A stretch of DNA of 22,298 nucleotides from SFTJ01 sp051871515 (lineage in GTDB: Bacteria; Bacteroidota; Bacteroidia; Bacteroidales; Muribaculaceae). Made by a program: the position numbers and the translations under genes. Below the pieces are notes generated by a model. It was not told the origin of the DNA, made no database searches, and was given only the letters and a program-made list of their open reading frames with translations. Below, in pieces: positions 7,058-14,660 of the stretch. Location: positions 1-22,298 of the forward strand of contig JBJECY010000008.1 in assembly GCA_051871515.1 (NCBI GenBank), read 5' to 3'. Positions within the stretch are counted from its first letter, which is position 1. Every line of letters begins with the position of its first letter.

Positions 7058-7552
7058 TCATCTATAGGACTTCAGCAATAGTTGGAGTCTTTTTTTTGTG
7101 CAGAATATCCTACTTTTTACAGTGCCTAAAGGGATTGACATTTTATGTGAAATTTCCTCGTAGGTATATCCCTGTAAATATAGATTAAAAACCGACGACA
7201 TTTCACTTGGCAACGATGCAATTGCTTTGAAGATATCGTTATCGGCCATCATATAGTCTCTGCTTGATGTTTCACATAGTTTTGCATCATCTATGTCAAC
7301 ACTCACTCCATGGCGCTTGCCCATCCTGAAATTGTTGATGAATATGTTTTTCATAATCACCGAGGCCCAGCTCCGAAACTTGTTGCGATGGTCATAGTTT
7401 GAATAGTTCTCTATTATTCTTAACCAGGTGTCTTGCAACAGGTCTTGTGCATCATCTTTGCTTTTTGAAAGTTGATAGGCTAATGCCTTTAAATAACTTT
7501 CGTTCATTTTTAGGTTAGCCTCAAACGAGGCGTTTATCATATTTGTTTCCAT
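7058..7552 (-). CDS. ECF-type RNA polymerase sigma factor
   Basis: The product is 164 residues. Region 2 covers the first half, with DAQDLLQDTWLRIIENY (region 2.2) and FRSWASVIMKNIFINNFR (2.3-2.4). Region 4 covers the end: LPSEMSSVFNLYLQGYTYEEISHKMSIPLGTVKSRI in two parts, an intact helix-turn-helix with the usual GTVKSRI recognition helix. Regions 1 and 3 are absent, as in extracytoplasmic-function sigmas. No anti-sigma or TonB-linked receptor gene is next to it, so the signal is unknown. A TTG two codons upstream (7558) is possible; I choose the ATG at 7552. Its last codons overlap, on the other strand, the terminator of the exonuclease operon. Confidence 0.93.
   Translation of the reverse strand: METNMINASFEANLKMNESYLKALAYQLSKSKDDAQDLLQDTWLRIIENYSNYDHRNKFRSWASVIMKNIFINNFRMGKRHGVSVDIDDAKLCETSSRDYMMADNDIFKAIASLPSEMSSVFNLYLQGYTYEEISHKMSIPLGTVKSRIFCTKKRLQLLLKSYR
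7068..7097 (+). terminator. Intrinsic terminator embedded in the sigma factor gene
   Basis: GACTTCA (7068-7074) and TGGAGTC (7083-7089) form a 7-bp stem with one G-U wobble and an 8-nt loop, followed at once by eight T residues (7090-7097). It faces the right way to end the exonuclease and membrane-protein transcript. It lies wholly within the last codons of the convergent sigma factor gene. Confidence 0.75.
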
Positions 7553-7583
7553 ACACAAACTGTATTTATTGTCGTTTGCTATA

Positions 7584-7615
7584 CAAATATATAATCGTTT
7601 CTTGACATATGCAAA
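7584..7615 (-). promoter_or_regulatory. Bacteroidota-type promoter for the ECF sigma factor
   Basis: Minus strand TTTG (7615-7612), a 20-nt spacer and TATATTTG (7591-7584). The predicted leader to the ATG at 7552 is about 25 nt. It is a housekeeping-type promoter, so the sigma gene need not transcribe itself. Confidence 0.7.
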
Positions 7616-7677
7616 TAAAATTGTTTTTATTTTGTAATAATAACGTAATTTTATGATAGTTTAAACAATTTTATACA

Positions 7678-7709
7678 TTTGTGGTTTCAGAACGTTATTT
7701 GTAAATTTG
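7678..7709 (+). promoter_or_regulatory. Bacteroidota-type promoter for the helicase-nspC operon
   Basis: TTTG (7678-7681), a 20-nt spacer and TAAATTTG (7702-7709). The -7 box covers the first possible TTG codon (7707) of the helicase frame. Translation must therefore start later, at TTG 7740. Confidence 0.75.
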
Positions 7710-7739
7710 CAAAACAATAATAAAAAGACACATACAAAG

Positions 7740-10124
7740 TTGGATAATTATTTAAACGAGCTTAATGAACAGCAACAAGCTGCTGTGGTATATAACGAGG
7801 GTCCTCAGTTGGTGATTGCCGGTGCAGGTTCGGGCAAAACAAGAGTTTTGACCTACAAAATTGTGCATCTGCTTAATGGTGGAATGAATCCGCGTAACAT
7901 TATGGCACTTACTTTCACCAACAAAGCGGCACGCACTATGCGTGAACGCATCACTGCCCTCACCTCTCCTGAAATATCATCGCAACTATGGATGGGTACT
8001 TTTCACTCAATTTTTGCAAGAATACTAAGGCATAATGCTGAGAGAATTGGCTTTAAAAGTGATTATACCATCTATGATGCAAACGACTCTAAAACGCTCA
8101 TTAGACAAATCATCAAGGATATGAACCTTGATGACAAGGAATATAAGCCCTCCACAATACAAAACATCATCTCAAATGCAAAAAACGCATTGGTTTTGCC
8201 TGCTGATTATGAGAAGAACGACCAGCTCATAAAAGCCGACAAAATTGCAAAAAGACCTAAGACATATTTAATATATAAAGCATATTGTGCCCGATGCAAA
8301 GTTGCCGGAGCAATGGACTTCGACGATATCCTGCTTTATATGAACATATTGTTGCGCGATAATACTGACATTTGTGAGCGTTACCGCAATTGGTTTGGCT
8401 ATGTGCTTGTTGACGAGTATCAAGACACCAATTTTGCCCAACACATGATAATATTGCAACTCACCAAAGCCAAAGGCAACCTGTTTGTGGTAGGCGATGA
8501 TGCACAAAGCATTTATTCTTTTCGTGGTGCTAACATCGACAATATTCTCAGGCTGAAAGAGGTGTACCCTAATGTGAAAGTTTTCAAGCTTGAGAAAAAC
8601 TATCGGTCAACAAAAAACATCATTGAGGCAGCCAACTCTCTCATTGAAAAGAACAGAATGCAAATTAAAAAGCACTCGTTCACTGATAATGCCACTGGCA
8701 ATAAAATGAATGTGATACAATGTTATTCTGACTACGAAGAGAGTTATGTGGTTGCCAACCAGATTATCTCAATCAAGGCAAACCAAGGCGACATGCTCAA
8801 CAGCTTTGCCATACTCTATCGCACCAATGCACAAAGCCGATTGCTTGAAGAGGCTTTACGCAAGCGCAATATCCCATATCGCATCTATGGTGGCATGTCG
8901 TTTTATCAACGCAAAGAGGTGAAAGATGCCGTGTGCTATTTCAGACTTGCAATTAACCCCGACGATGACGAAGCATTGAGGCGAGTTATCAACTACCCCT
9001 CACGAGGCATTGGCGACACCACAATAGGCAAAGTTCAGCATTGTGCTATTGAGAACAACGTGAGCATGTGGCAGGTGATTAACAACCCGCAGCAGCATGG
9101 GCTTGCAGTTAGCGGCAGCACGTTAAAGAAACTTGGCAATTTTGCCGAGTTGATAAATTCGTTCATTGAACTTAACGCAAGTGGAGCCGATGCAGCTGAG
9201 ATGACCCAATTCGTCTTACGCAGGTCGGGGCTATATGACCTCACCAACTGCGATAACACGCCTGAAAACATCAGCAAACGTGAGAACTTAGAAGAGTTGA
9301 TGAATAGTGCAAGGGGATTTGTTGATATTTCAAAAGAAGAAGACAATAACAATGAGTCACTTACGGGATTTTTGGCTGAAGTGTCATTGTCAACCGACCA
9401 AGACGAAAACAATGATGCTGATAATGGACCAAAGGTGACACTTATGACAGCTCACTCGGCCAAAGGTCTTGAATTTAAAAATGTGATAATCACCGGCGTT
9501 GAAGAAGATTTGTTCCCCTCGCTCATGAGCAAAGATTCAATAAGGCAAATTGAAGAGGAGCGCCGTTTGCTCTATGTGGCAATCACACGAGCCATGAGCA
9601 CCTGCACTCTCACATTTGCCACATCACGCTATTACAATGGGCAAACCAAGGTGTGTGTGCAAAGTCGATTTATTGGTGACATTGACCACCAGTATCTTTC
9701 ACTTGCCCAAACAAGCTCTTCAGCAAGAAACCTGTTTGAATCTTATGGCACAAAACCGGCATCAAACAGATGGCAACAAAGCAGCGATGATTATAGCGGC
9801 TTTGGCGGCAATGGTCGCAAGCGCATATCTCATAATGACGAAGCAGACACTGAGCCTATTAAGCCAACAAGACCATCTCAGCCCAACTTGTCGCAGTTCA
9901 CTCCGGTGAGCAAAGCTAAATCAGCCACACCCAGCGATAATGACAATCAGCTTCACACCGCCGATGAGTTGGCTGTGGGCATGGCAATTCGCCACATTCG
10001 CTTTGGTGAAGGCGTAATCACTAAAATTGACACAACCGGCAACGATGCAAAAGTAATTGTCTCCTTTAGTGGCAATGACACTCGCACATTGTTGCTGAAA
10101 TTTGCAAAATTTGATATACTATAA
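7740..10124 (+). CDS. uvrD: UvrD/PcrA-type superfamily 1A ATP-dependent DNA helicase
   Basis: The product is 794 residues from TTG 7740. All SF1A motifs are present in order: Walker A AGAGSGKT (near 27-34), Ia TFTNKAA, II VDEYQDTN, III VGDDAQSIYSFRGA, IV EKNYRST, V MTAHSAKGLEF and VI EERRLLYVAITRA. A low-complexity linker leads to a C-terminal beta domain (VGMAIRHIRFGEGVITKI) of the PcrA/UvrD Tudor-like type that contacts RNA polymerase in relatives. Likely roles are 3'-5' unwinding in repair and clearing stalled complexes. No ATG exists near the N-terminus. The frame is open back to TTG 7707, but that codon is inside the promoter, and TTG 7740 gives the family-like start DNYLNELNEQQ. nspC follows after 15 nt. 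Confidence 0.93.
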   Translation: MDNYLNELNEQQQAAVVYNEGPQLVIAGAGSGKTRVLTYKIVHLLNGGMNPRNIMALTFTNKAARTMRERITALTSPEISSQLWMGTFHSIFARILRHNAERIGFKSDYTIYDANDSKTLIRQIIKDMNLDDKEYKPSTIQNIISNAKNALVLPADYEKNDQLIKADKIAKRPKTYLIYKAYCARCKVAGAMDFDDILLYMNILLRDNTDICERYRNWFGYVLVDEYQDTNFAQHMIILQLTKAKGNLFVVGDDAQSIYSFRGANIDNILRLKEVYPNVKVFKLEKNYRSTKNIIEAANSLIEKNRMQIKKHSFTDNATGNKMNVIQCYSDYEESYVVANQIISIKANQGDMLNSFAILYRTNAQSRLLEEALRKRNIPYRIYGGMSFYQRKEVKDAVCYFRLAINPDDDEALRRVINYPSRGIGDTTIGKVQHCAIENNVSMWQVINNPQQHGLAVSGSTLKKLGNFAELINSFIELNASGADAAEMTQFVLRRSGLYDLTNCDNTPENISKRENLEELMNSARGFVDISKEEDNNNESLTGFLAEVSLSTDQDENNDADNGPKVTLMTAHSAKGLEFKNVIITGVEEDLFPSLMSKDSIRQIEEERRLLYVAITRAMSTCTLTFATSRYYNGQTKVCVQSRFIGDIDHQYLSLAQTSSSARNLFESYGTKPASNRWQQSSDDYSGFGGNGRKRISHNDEADTEPIKPTRPSQPNLSQFTPVSKAKSATPSDNDNQLHTADELAVGMAIRHIRFGEGVITKIDTTGNDAKVIVSFSGNDTRTLLLKFAKFDIL

Positions 10125-10139
10125 TCTCAATTAGCCGAA

Positions 10140-11288
10140 ATGATTTACTATCCAACACCTTATTATATTGTATATGAAGATAAATTGCGCAAAAACTTGA
10201 ACCTGATTACTGATGTAATGGCTCGAAGCGGCGCAAAAATAATAATGGCATTCAAAGCAAACGCCTTGTGGCGCACGTTTGACATTTTTCGCGAATACGG
10301 CATTTGCTCAACTGCCAGTTCGCTCAACGAGATGTTGCTTGCCAACAACGAGTTACATTGCAAGGCACATGCCTATTGCCCTGTTTACACTGCGAGCACA
10401 ATCGACGGTTTTATCATGGGATGTTCTCACATCACATTCAATTCTGTTGAGCAGTTTCACCGCTTTAGTGAAAAAATCAAGCAACATAACGCAGCAAATC
10501 CTGCAGAAGCGGTAAGCTGTGGATTACGAGTTAACCCAATGTGTTCAGTAGTTGAAACAGACATTTATAATCCCTGCTCTGCCGGTTCAAGATTTGGTGT
10601 CACGGCACAACAGCTTGGTGATGAATGGCCCCAGGGCATTGATGGCATGCATTTCCATGCACTTTGTGAATCAACTTCCTACGATTTACAAAAGGTGCTA
10701 ACGGCTATTGAAGAACAATTTGGCAAATTCCTGCCTCAATTAAAGTGGATAAACATGGGAGGTGGGCATTTAATGACACGACAAGGTTACGACGTTGAAC
10801 ATCTGATTGAACTAATTACTTCATTCAAAACGCGTTATCCAAACTTGGAAGTGATTCTTGAACCGGGAAGTGCATTTTGTTGGCAAACCGGCGATTTAGA
10901 GGCATCGGTGGTTGACATCGTGAGCAACAGCGGAATACAAACAGCAATAGTTGATGTTTCGTTTGCATGCCACATGCCCGACTGCCTTGAGATGCCATAT
11001 CAGCCAGCCATTGAGCAATCACTTGAACAAGTTGACAACAGCAAGCCAACCTATCGCATTGGCGGAAATTCGTGTCTAAGTGGTGACGTGATTGGCGATT
11101 GGAGTTTCAACGAACCATTAAAGGTGGGTGACAGGCTCACATTTAAAGACATGAACCATTACACCACCGTAAAGACCAATATGTTTAATGGCATACAACA
11201 CCCTGCCATATTGCTCATGCATTCCAACAGCCAAGTTGAAGTGTTGCGTGAATACACCTATGAGGACTATAAAAACCGAATGTGTTAA
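10140..11288 (+). CDS. nspC: Carboxynorspermidine/carboxyspermidine decarboxylase
   Basis: The product is 382 residues, in the fold type III PLP decarboxylase family. The PLP lysine is Lys39 in IIMAFKANAL. Family hallmarks follow: NPCSAGSRFG, HALCEST, the phosphate-binding MGGGH, EPGSAFCWQTGDL, DVSFACHMPDCLEMPYQP, the active-site GGNSCLSGD and the C-terminal DMNHYTTVKTNMFNG. It removes CO2 from carboxynorspermidine or carboxyspermidine in the aspartate-semialdehyde route to spermidine; in gut Bacteroidales spermidine is the usual product. The partner dehydrogenase is not in this window. It sits 15 nt after the helicase and probably shares its transcript. Its stop codon overlaps the stop of the opposing FAD protein gene. 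Confidence 0.95.
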   Translation: MIYYPTPYYIVYEDKLRKNLNLITDVMARSGAKIIMAFKANALWRTFDIFREYGICSTASSLNEMLLANNELHCKAHAYCPVYTASTIDGFIMGCSHITFNSVEQFHRFSEKIKQHNAANPAEAVSCGLRVNPMCSVVETDIYNPCSAGSRFGVTAQQLGDEWPQGIDGMHFHALCESTSYDLQKVLTAIEEQFGKFLPQLKWINMGGGHLMTRQGYDVEHLIELITSFKTRYPNLEVILEPGSAFCWQTGDLEASVVDIVSNSGIQTAIVDVSFACHMPDCLEMPYQPAIEQSLEQVDNSKPTYRIGGNSCLSGDVIGDWSFNEPLKVGDRLTFKDMNHYTTVKTNMFNGIQHPAILLMHSNSQVEVLREYTYEDYKNRMC

Positions 11289-12853
11289 TCGTTGAAGCAC
11301 TGACTTGACAAAGCCTCGGCGCACCGTTCTCCGTCGATGGCTGCCGACACAATGCCTCCGGCATATCCGGCACCTTCGCCACACGGATATAAGCCTGCAA
11401 TTTGGCAGTGGCACATGAGTTGGCGGTCGCGTGGTATTCTCACCGGCGACGATGTGCGTGTTTCAACGCCAATCACTATTGCCTCGTTGGTGAGAAATCC
11501 GGCTGACATTTTGCCAAATTTCTTGAAGCCTTCACGCAAACGGCTTGAAATGAATTTTGGCAACCACAAGTCAAGGCGTGAAGGCTGTATGCCGGGTGCA
11601 TAAGATGATGCAGGTAACGAAACTGACGGCTTGCCATCAACAAAATCCTTCATGCGTTGTGCTCCGGCTTTTTGTGTTTTCCCGGCTTCTTCAAAGCATC
11701 TTCGTTCCAAATCCTCTTGAAAACGCATTAATGCCAATTCGCCATATTTGGCATATTCAGGGAAATCCTCAGGGTGAATCTCCACTACCATGCCTGAGTT
11801 GCTCCAGCGAGTACCTCTCGACGATGGTGACATTCCGTTTACTACAAGCTGATTTGGTCCGCTTGCCGCTGGCACAATAAAACCGCCGGGGCACATACAA
11901 AATGAATATACCCCTCGCCCATCAACTTGGGTAACAAACGAATACTCAGCTGCCGGGAGATATTTTCCCCTGCCTGATGGAGAATGATATTGAATTTTGT
12001 CAATGAGTTGTTGCGGATGTTCAAGCCTCACGCCCACCGCAATGCCTTTAGCCTCTATTGTGACGTTCATTCGTTGAAGCATCTCATAAACATCGCGAGC
12101 AGAATGTCCGGTGGCAAGTATCACAGGTCCGTCGTATTGTTCTCCATTGCTGCAATGCACACCAACCACTTTGTTTTCTTTGATGATTAGTTCATCAACA
12201 AGCGTTGAAAAATGCACTTCTCCACCACATCTGATAATGGTTTTGCGAATGTTTTCAATCACCTTAGGCAATTTATCGGTTCCAATGTGAGGATGTGCAT
12301 CAATCAGAATATCGTCAGAAGCACCGTGTTGATTGAAGATATTTAAAATACGGTCAGTGTTTCCACGTTTTTTGCTGCGCGTATATAATTTACCATCGGA
12401 GTAAGCCCCAGCACCGCCTTCGCCAAAGCAGTAGTTTGAGTTATTGTCAACAGTGCCTTCGCGAGCAATTTTTGCCAAATCAGCTGCGCGCTCAACCACA
12501 TTCTTGCCTCGCTCCAAAACAATAGGCTTAATGTTTAGTTCAATCAATCGAAGAGCTGCAAATAATCCGCCAGGACCTGCACCCACCACCACTGCAACGC
12601 GCTGTGATGTTACAGGCTGATAGTTGATGCTGCACCCCAGTTTATCATCTTGCCCAGGTTGCTCATCAACATATACTTTTACCTTTAGGTTCACCATCAC
12701 CTTGCGTTGTCGGGCATCAATTGAGCGTTTTAACACTCTCACCTCGGTGATGCGGTTAACGTCGATGTCTTCAGTAGTTGACAAATATATTTTCAGCTGT
12801 AAGCTGTCATAAGCAATGTTTGGCGCAACACGTATTTGCAATTCTTTAATCAT
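11285..12853 (-). CDS. FAD-dependent oxidoreductase of the COG2509 family
   Basis: The product is 522 residues. An N-terminal non-Rossmann domain of about 80 residues precedes the FAD-binding fold (VAVVVGAGPGGLFAALRL, with GAGPGG at 91-96 and the ribose-binding VLERG at about 112-116). The FGEGGAGAYSDGKLYTR loop and the C-terminal GVETRTSSPVRIPRD plus GEGAGYAGGIVSAAIDG are characteristic of COG2509 'uncharacterised FAD-dependent dehydrogenases'. The real substrate is not known. Four cysteines occur in the C-terminal 50 residues or so, but I see no iron-sulfur motif. It is a single gene with its own promoter, and converges on nspC with a four-base overlap of stop codons and no room for a terminator between them. 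Confidence 0.93.
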   Translation of the reverse strand: MIKELQIRVAPNIAYDSLQLKIYLSTTEDIDVNRITEVRVLKRSIDARQRKVMVNLKVKVYVDEQPGQDDKLGCSINYQPVTSQRVAVVVGAGPGGLFAALRLIELNIKPIVLERGKNVVERAADLAKIAREGTVDNNSNYCFGEGGAGAYSDGKLYTRSKKRGNTDRILNIFNQHGASDDILIDAHPHIGTDKLPKVIENIRKTIIRCGGEVHFSTLVDELIIKENKVVGVHCSNGEQYDGPVILATGHSARDVYEMLQRMNVTIEAKGIAVGVRLEHPQQLIDKIQYHSPSGRGKYLPAAEYSFVTQVDGRGVYSFCMCPGGFIVPAASGPNQLVVNGMSPSSRGTRWSNSGMVVEIHPEDFPEYAKYGELALMRFQEDLERRCFEEAGKTQKAGAQRMKDFVDGKPSVSLPASSYAPGIQPSRLDLWLPKFISSRLREGFKKFGKMSAGFLTNEAIVIGVETRTSSPVRIPRDRQLMCHCQIAGLYPCGEGAGYAGGIVSAAIDGERCAEALSSQCFND

Positions 12854-12884
12854 AGCGCGGTTGGTTGTTTTCGTTTAACGATTA

Positions 12885-12916
12885 CAAAATTACTGAATTT
12901 TACACTATTCAACAAA
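12885..12916 (-). promoter_or_regulatory. Bacteroidota-type promoter for the COG2509 gene
   Basis: Minus strand TTTG (12916-12913), a 20-nt spacer and TAATTTTG (12892-12885). The ATG is at 12853, giving a leader of about 25 nt. Confidence 0.7.
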
Positions 12917-12998
12917 ACTTAGGGTTGTCATAGTATCACAGAATATGCTCTATGAGGCACTTTTGCCCCTTTAATAGTAACATTTCACAAATACAGGT

Positions 12999-13029
12999 TT
13001 TGATGGTATTGAATTTATTATTAAATTTG
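12999..13029 (+). promoter_or_regulatory. Bacteroidota-type promoter for the thioesterase-dprA operon
   Basis: TTTG (12999-13002), a 19-nt spacer and TAAATTTG (13022-13029). The thioesterase ATG lies 22 nt after the -7 box. It faces away from the COG2509 promoter across a 198-nt intergenic region in which I see nothing else. Confidence 0.72.
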
Positions 13030-13051
13030 AAGGTTAAATACCCCAAATCCA

Positions 13052-13459
13052 ATGGACAAAGAAAAATATATCTTTTCACTTGAACTGGAAGTGCGCGATT
13101 ATGAAATTGATAGCGAAGGAATTGTGAATAATGCCAACTATCAGCATTATCTTGAGCACACGCGACATAAATTTTGCGAATGGGCCGGACTATCGTTTAA
13201 GGACATGCAACGCTGCGGAATGTATCCGGTGGTCAATCGCATAGAGATTGACTACAAAACACCGTTGAAGAGCAATGACGTGATGGTAAGTTGCCTTAAT
13301 GTGAAGAAAGAAGGCGTGAGATTTATATTTCTTCAGGATATTTACAACAAACTCACCCAAGAACTTGCTGTTAGTGCAGTAGTTTCTTGCGTGTGTATTG
13401 AAAACGGCAAGCTTTCTCGCGGTGAAGTGCTTGCTAAAGCATTTGAAAAATATTTATAA
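13052..13459 (+). CDS. Acyl-CoA thioesterase, hotdog fold (4HBT/YbgC type)
   Basis: The product is 135 residues, one hotdog domain. The start LEVRDYEIDSEGIVNNANYQHYLEHTR matches the 4HBT pattern, in which D-x-x-G-x-V-x-N-x-x-Y forms the active site; here Asp17 is changed in context to ID-SEGIVNNANY, so the usual Asp/Gly/Val/Asn spacing is kept. It should hydrolyse acyl- or hydroxybenzoyl-type CoA thioesters, with the substrate unknown. dprA follows with no gap (stop TAA immediately before its TTG), so the two genes are one transcript and likely translationally coupled. Confidence 0.9.
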   Translation: MDKEKYIFSLELEVRDYEIDSEGIVNNANYQHYLEHTRHKFCEWAGLSFKDMQRCGMYPVVNRIEIDYKTPLKSNDVMVSCLNVKKEGVRFIFLQDIYNKLTQELAVSAVVSCVCIENGKLSRGEVLAKAFEKYL

Positions 13460-14572
13460 TTGAATTACGACGAACTCACATATCGCATAGCATTTGCTTC
13501 GGTGTCGAATATGGGCATTGAATTGGCAAAGAAGTTTTTAGATGTTTTACCATCTGAAAAGGATTTTTTTGCCATTTCGCAACGCGAATTGCAACTCATC
13601 ACCAATAGTAAAAGCAAAATCACGAGTTCTGATTACCGTAACAAGAAGCTTGAAATGGCAAAACGAGAAATTGACTTTATTGCCAAGAACAACATCAAGC
13701 CTCTTTATTTCACTGACAAGGACTATCCTTCTCGGTTGCTCAATGCCCCCGATGCTCCAATAATGGTTTATGGTATGGGCGATTGTGACCTTAATGCCAA
13801 GCACATGATTGCAATTGTGGGGACACGCCATGCCACGCCTTATGGGAAGAAGATGGTTGACCGCTTTGTTGAAGACATTTCTGCTGAACTTTCTGACACC
13901 ATAGTTGTGAGTGGTTTGGCTTACGGAGTTGATATCGCAGCTCATGAAGCGTGTCTTAAACATAATGTGCCAACCATTGCTGTGCTTGCTCACGGTCTTA
14001 ACACCATTTATCCTTCCATTCACAGGCGTTATGCTGTTGACATTGTTCATAGCAATGGTATGCTGCTCACCGATTATACGTCACAATCTATTATGAATCG
14101 TGGCAATTTTGTGGCTCGTAACCGCATTGTGGCTGCGTTGACTGATTGCACCATTGTGGTTGAATCGGCACAAAAAGGCGGTGCTCTCATCACCGCTCGC
14201 ATAGCTCAAAGCTATAATCGCGAAGTGTTTGCCGTACCAGGACGCATCTACGATGATTATTCAAGTGGCTGCAATAAGCTAATACAGCAAAACGGGGCAT
14301 CAATTTTCACCGATTTCAACAGTCTGGTTGACGCAATGCAGTGGCACACCAACACCTCGGTTTCCACTCCACGCCAACAATCGCTGTTTCCCGAACTCTC
14401 ACCCGAAGAAGATGCGGTGCTGAAACTACTTAAAGACAACGATTGCATGCACATCAATACCATAACCACAGCATTGCAAAAGCCTGTGTATCAACTATTG
14501 GGCATTATGGTTGAGCTTGAGTTTAAAGGTCTTGTACATGCTTTGCCGGGTAGCCGTTACACGTTGGCATAA
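13460..14572 (+). CDS. dprA: DNA-processing protein DprA
   Basis: The product is 370 residues with the usual three parts: an N-terminal helical region (1-80), the Rossmann-like SLOG/DprA domain (about 85-295) and a C-terminal winged helix (about 310-370). Signatures are VGTRHATPYG (120-129), SGLAYGVDIAAH (151-162), FVARNRIVAAL (217-227) and KGGALITARIA. DprA protects incoming single-stranded DNA and loads RecA in natural transformation; many non-competent bacteria keep it. The start is TTG, directly abutting the thioesterase stop. No ATG occurs until Met18, inside the N-terminal domain. No terminator is evident before the next gene. Confidence 0.95.
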   Translation: MNYDELTYRIAFASVSNMGIELAKKFLDVLPSEKDFFAISQRELQLITNSKSKITSSDYRNKKLEMAKREIDFIAKNNIKPLYFTDKDYPSRLLNAPDAPIMVYGMGDCDLNAKHMIAIVGTRHATPYGKKMVDRFVEDISAELSDTIVVSGLAYGVDIAAHEACLKHNVPTIAVLAHGLNTIYPSIHRRYAVDIVHSNGMLLTDYTSQSIMNRGNFVARNRIVAALTDCTIVVESAQKGGALITARIAQSYNREVFAVPGRIYDDYSSGCNKLIQQNGASIFTDFNSLVDAMQWHTNTSVSTPRQQSLFPELSPEEDAVLKLLKDNDCMHINTITTALQKPVYQLLGIMVELEFKGLVHALPGSRYTLA

Positions 14573-14660
14573 AAACTATTAGCGTTAAAATTTTGTTTTA
14601 TATTATTATATTTTTAACACCCAAAGAATCATAAAGTAAATCATTTTAAAAACAACTATT

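Noticed and set aside
7674..7681. TACATTTG as a second -7 box before the helicase
   Set aside because: It matches TAnnTTTG, but no TTTG lies at the right distance upstream, and its TTTG is better explained as the -33 of the next box.
13547..14050. Open frame of 167 codons on the strand opposite dprA
   Set aside because: It lies entirely within dprA and its translation has no recognisable domain; similar antisense frames opposite tgt, gyrA and the exonuclease gene were rejected for the same reason.
14573..14660. Promoter for the nucleoside phosphorylase
   Set aside because: A TTTG at 14592 is present, but no TAnnTTTG lies at the right spacing; the A/T-rich sequence gives only partial matches.
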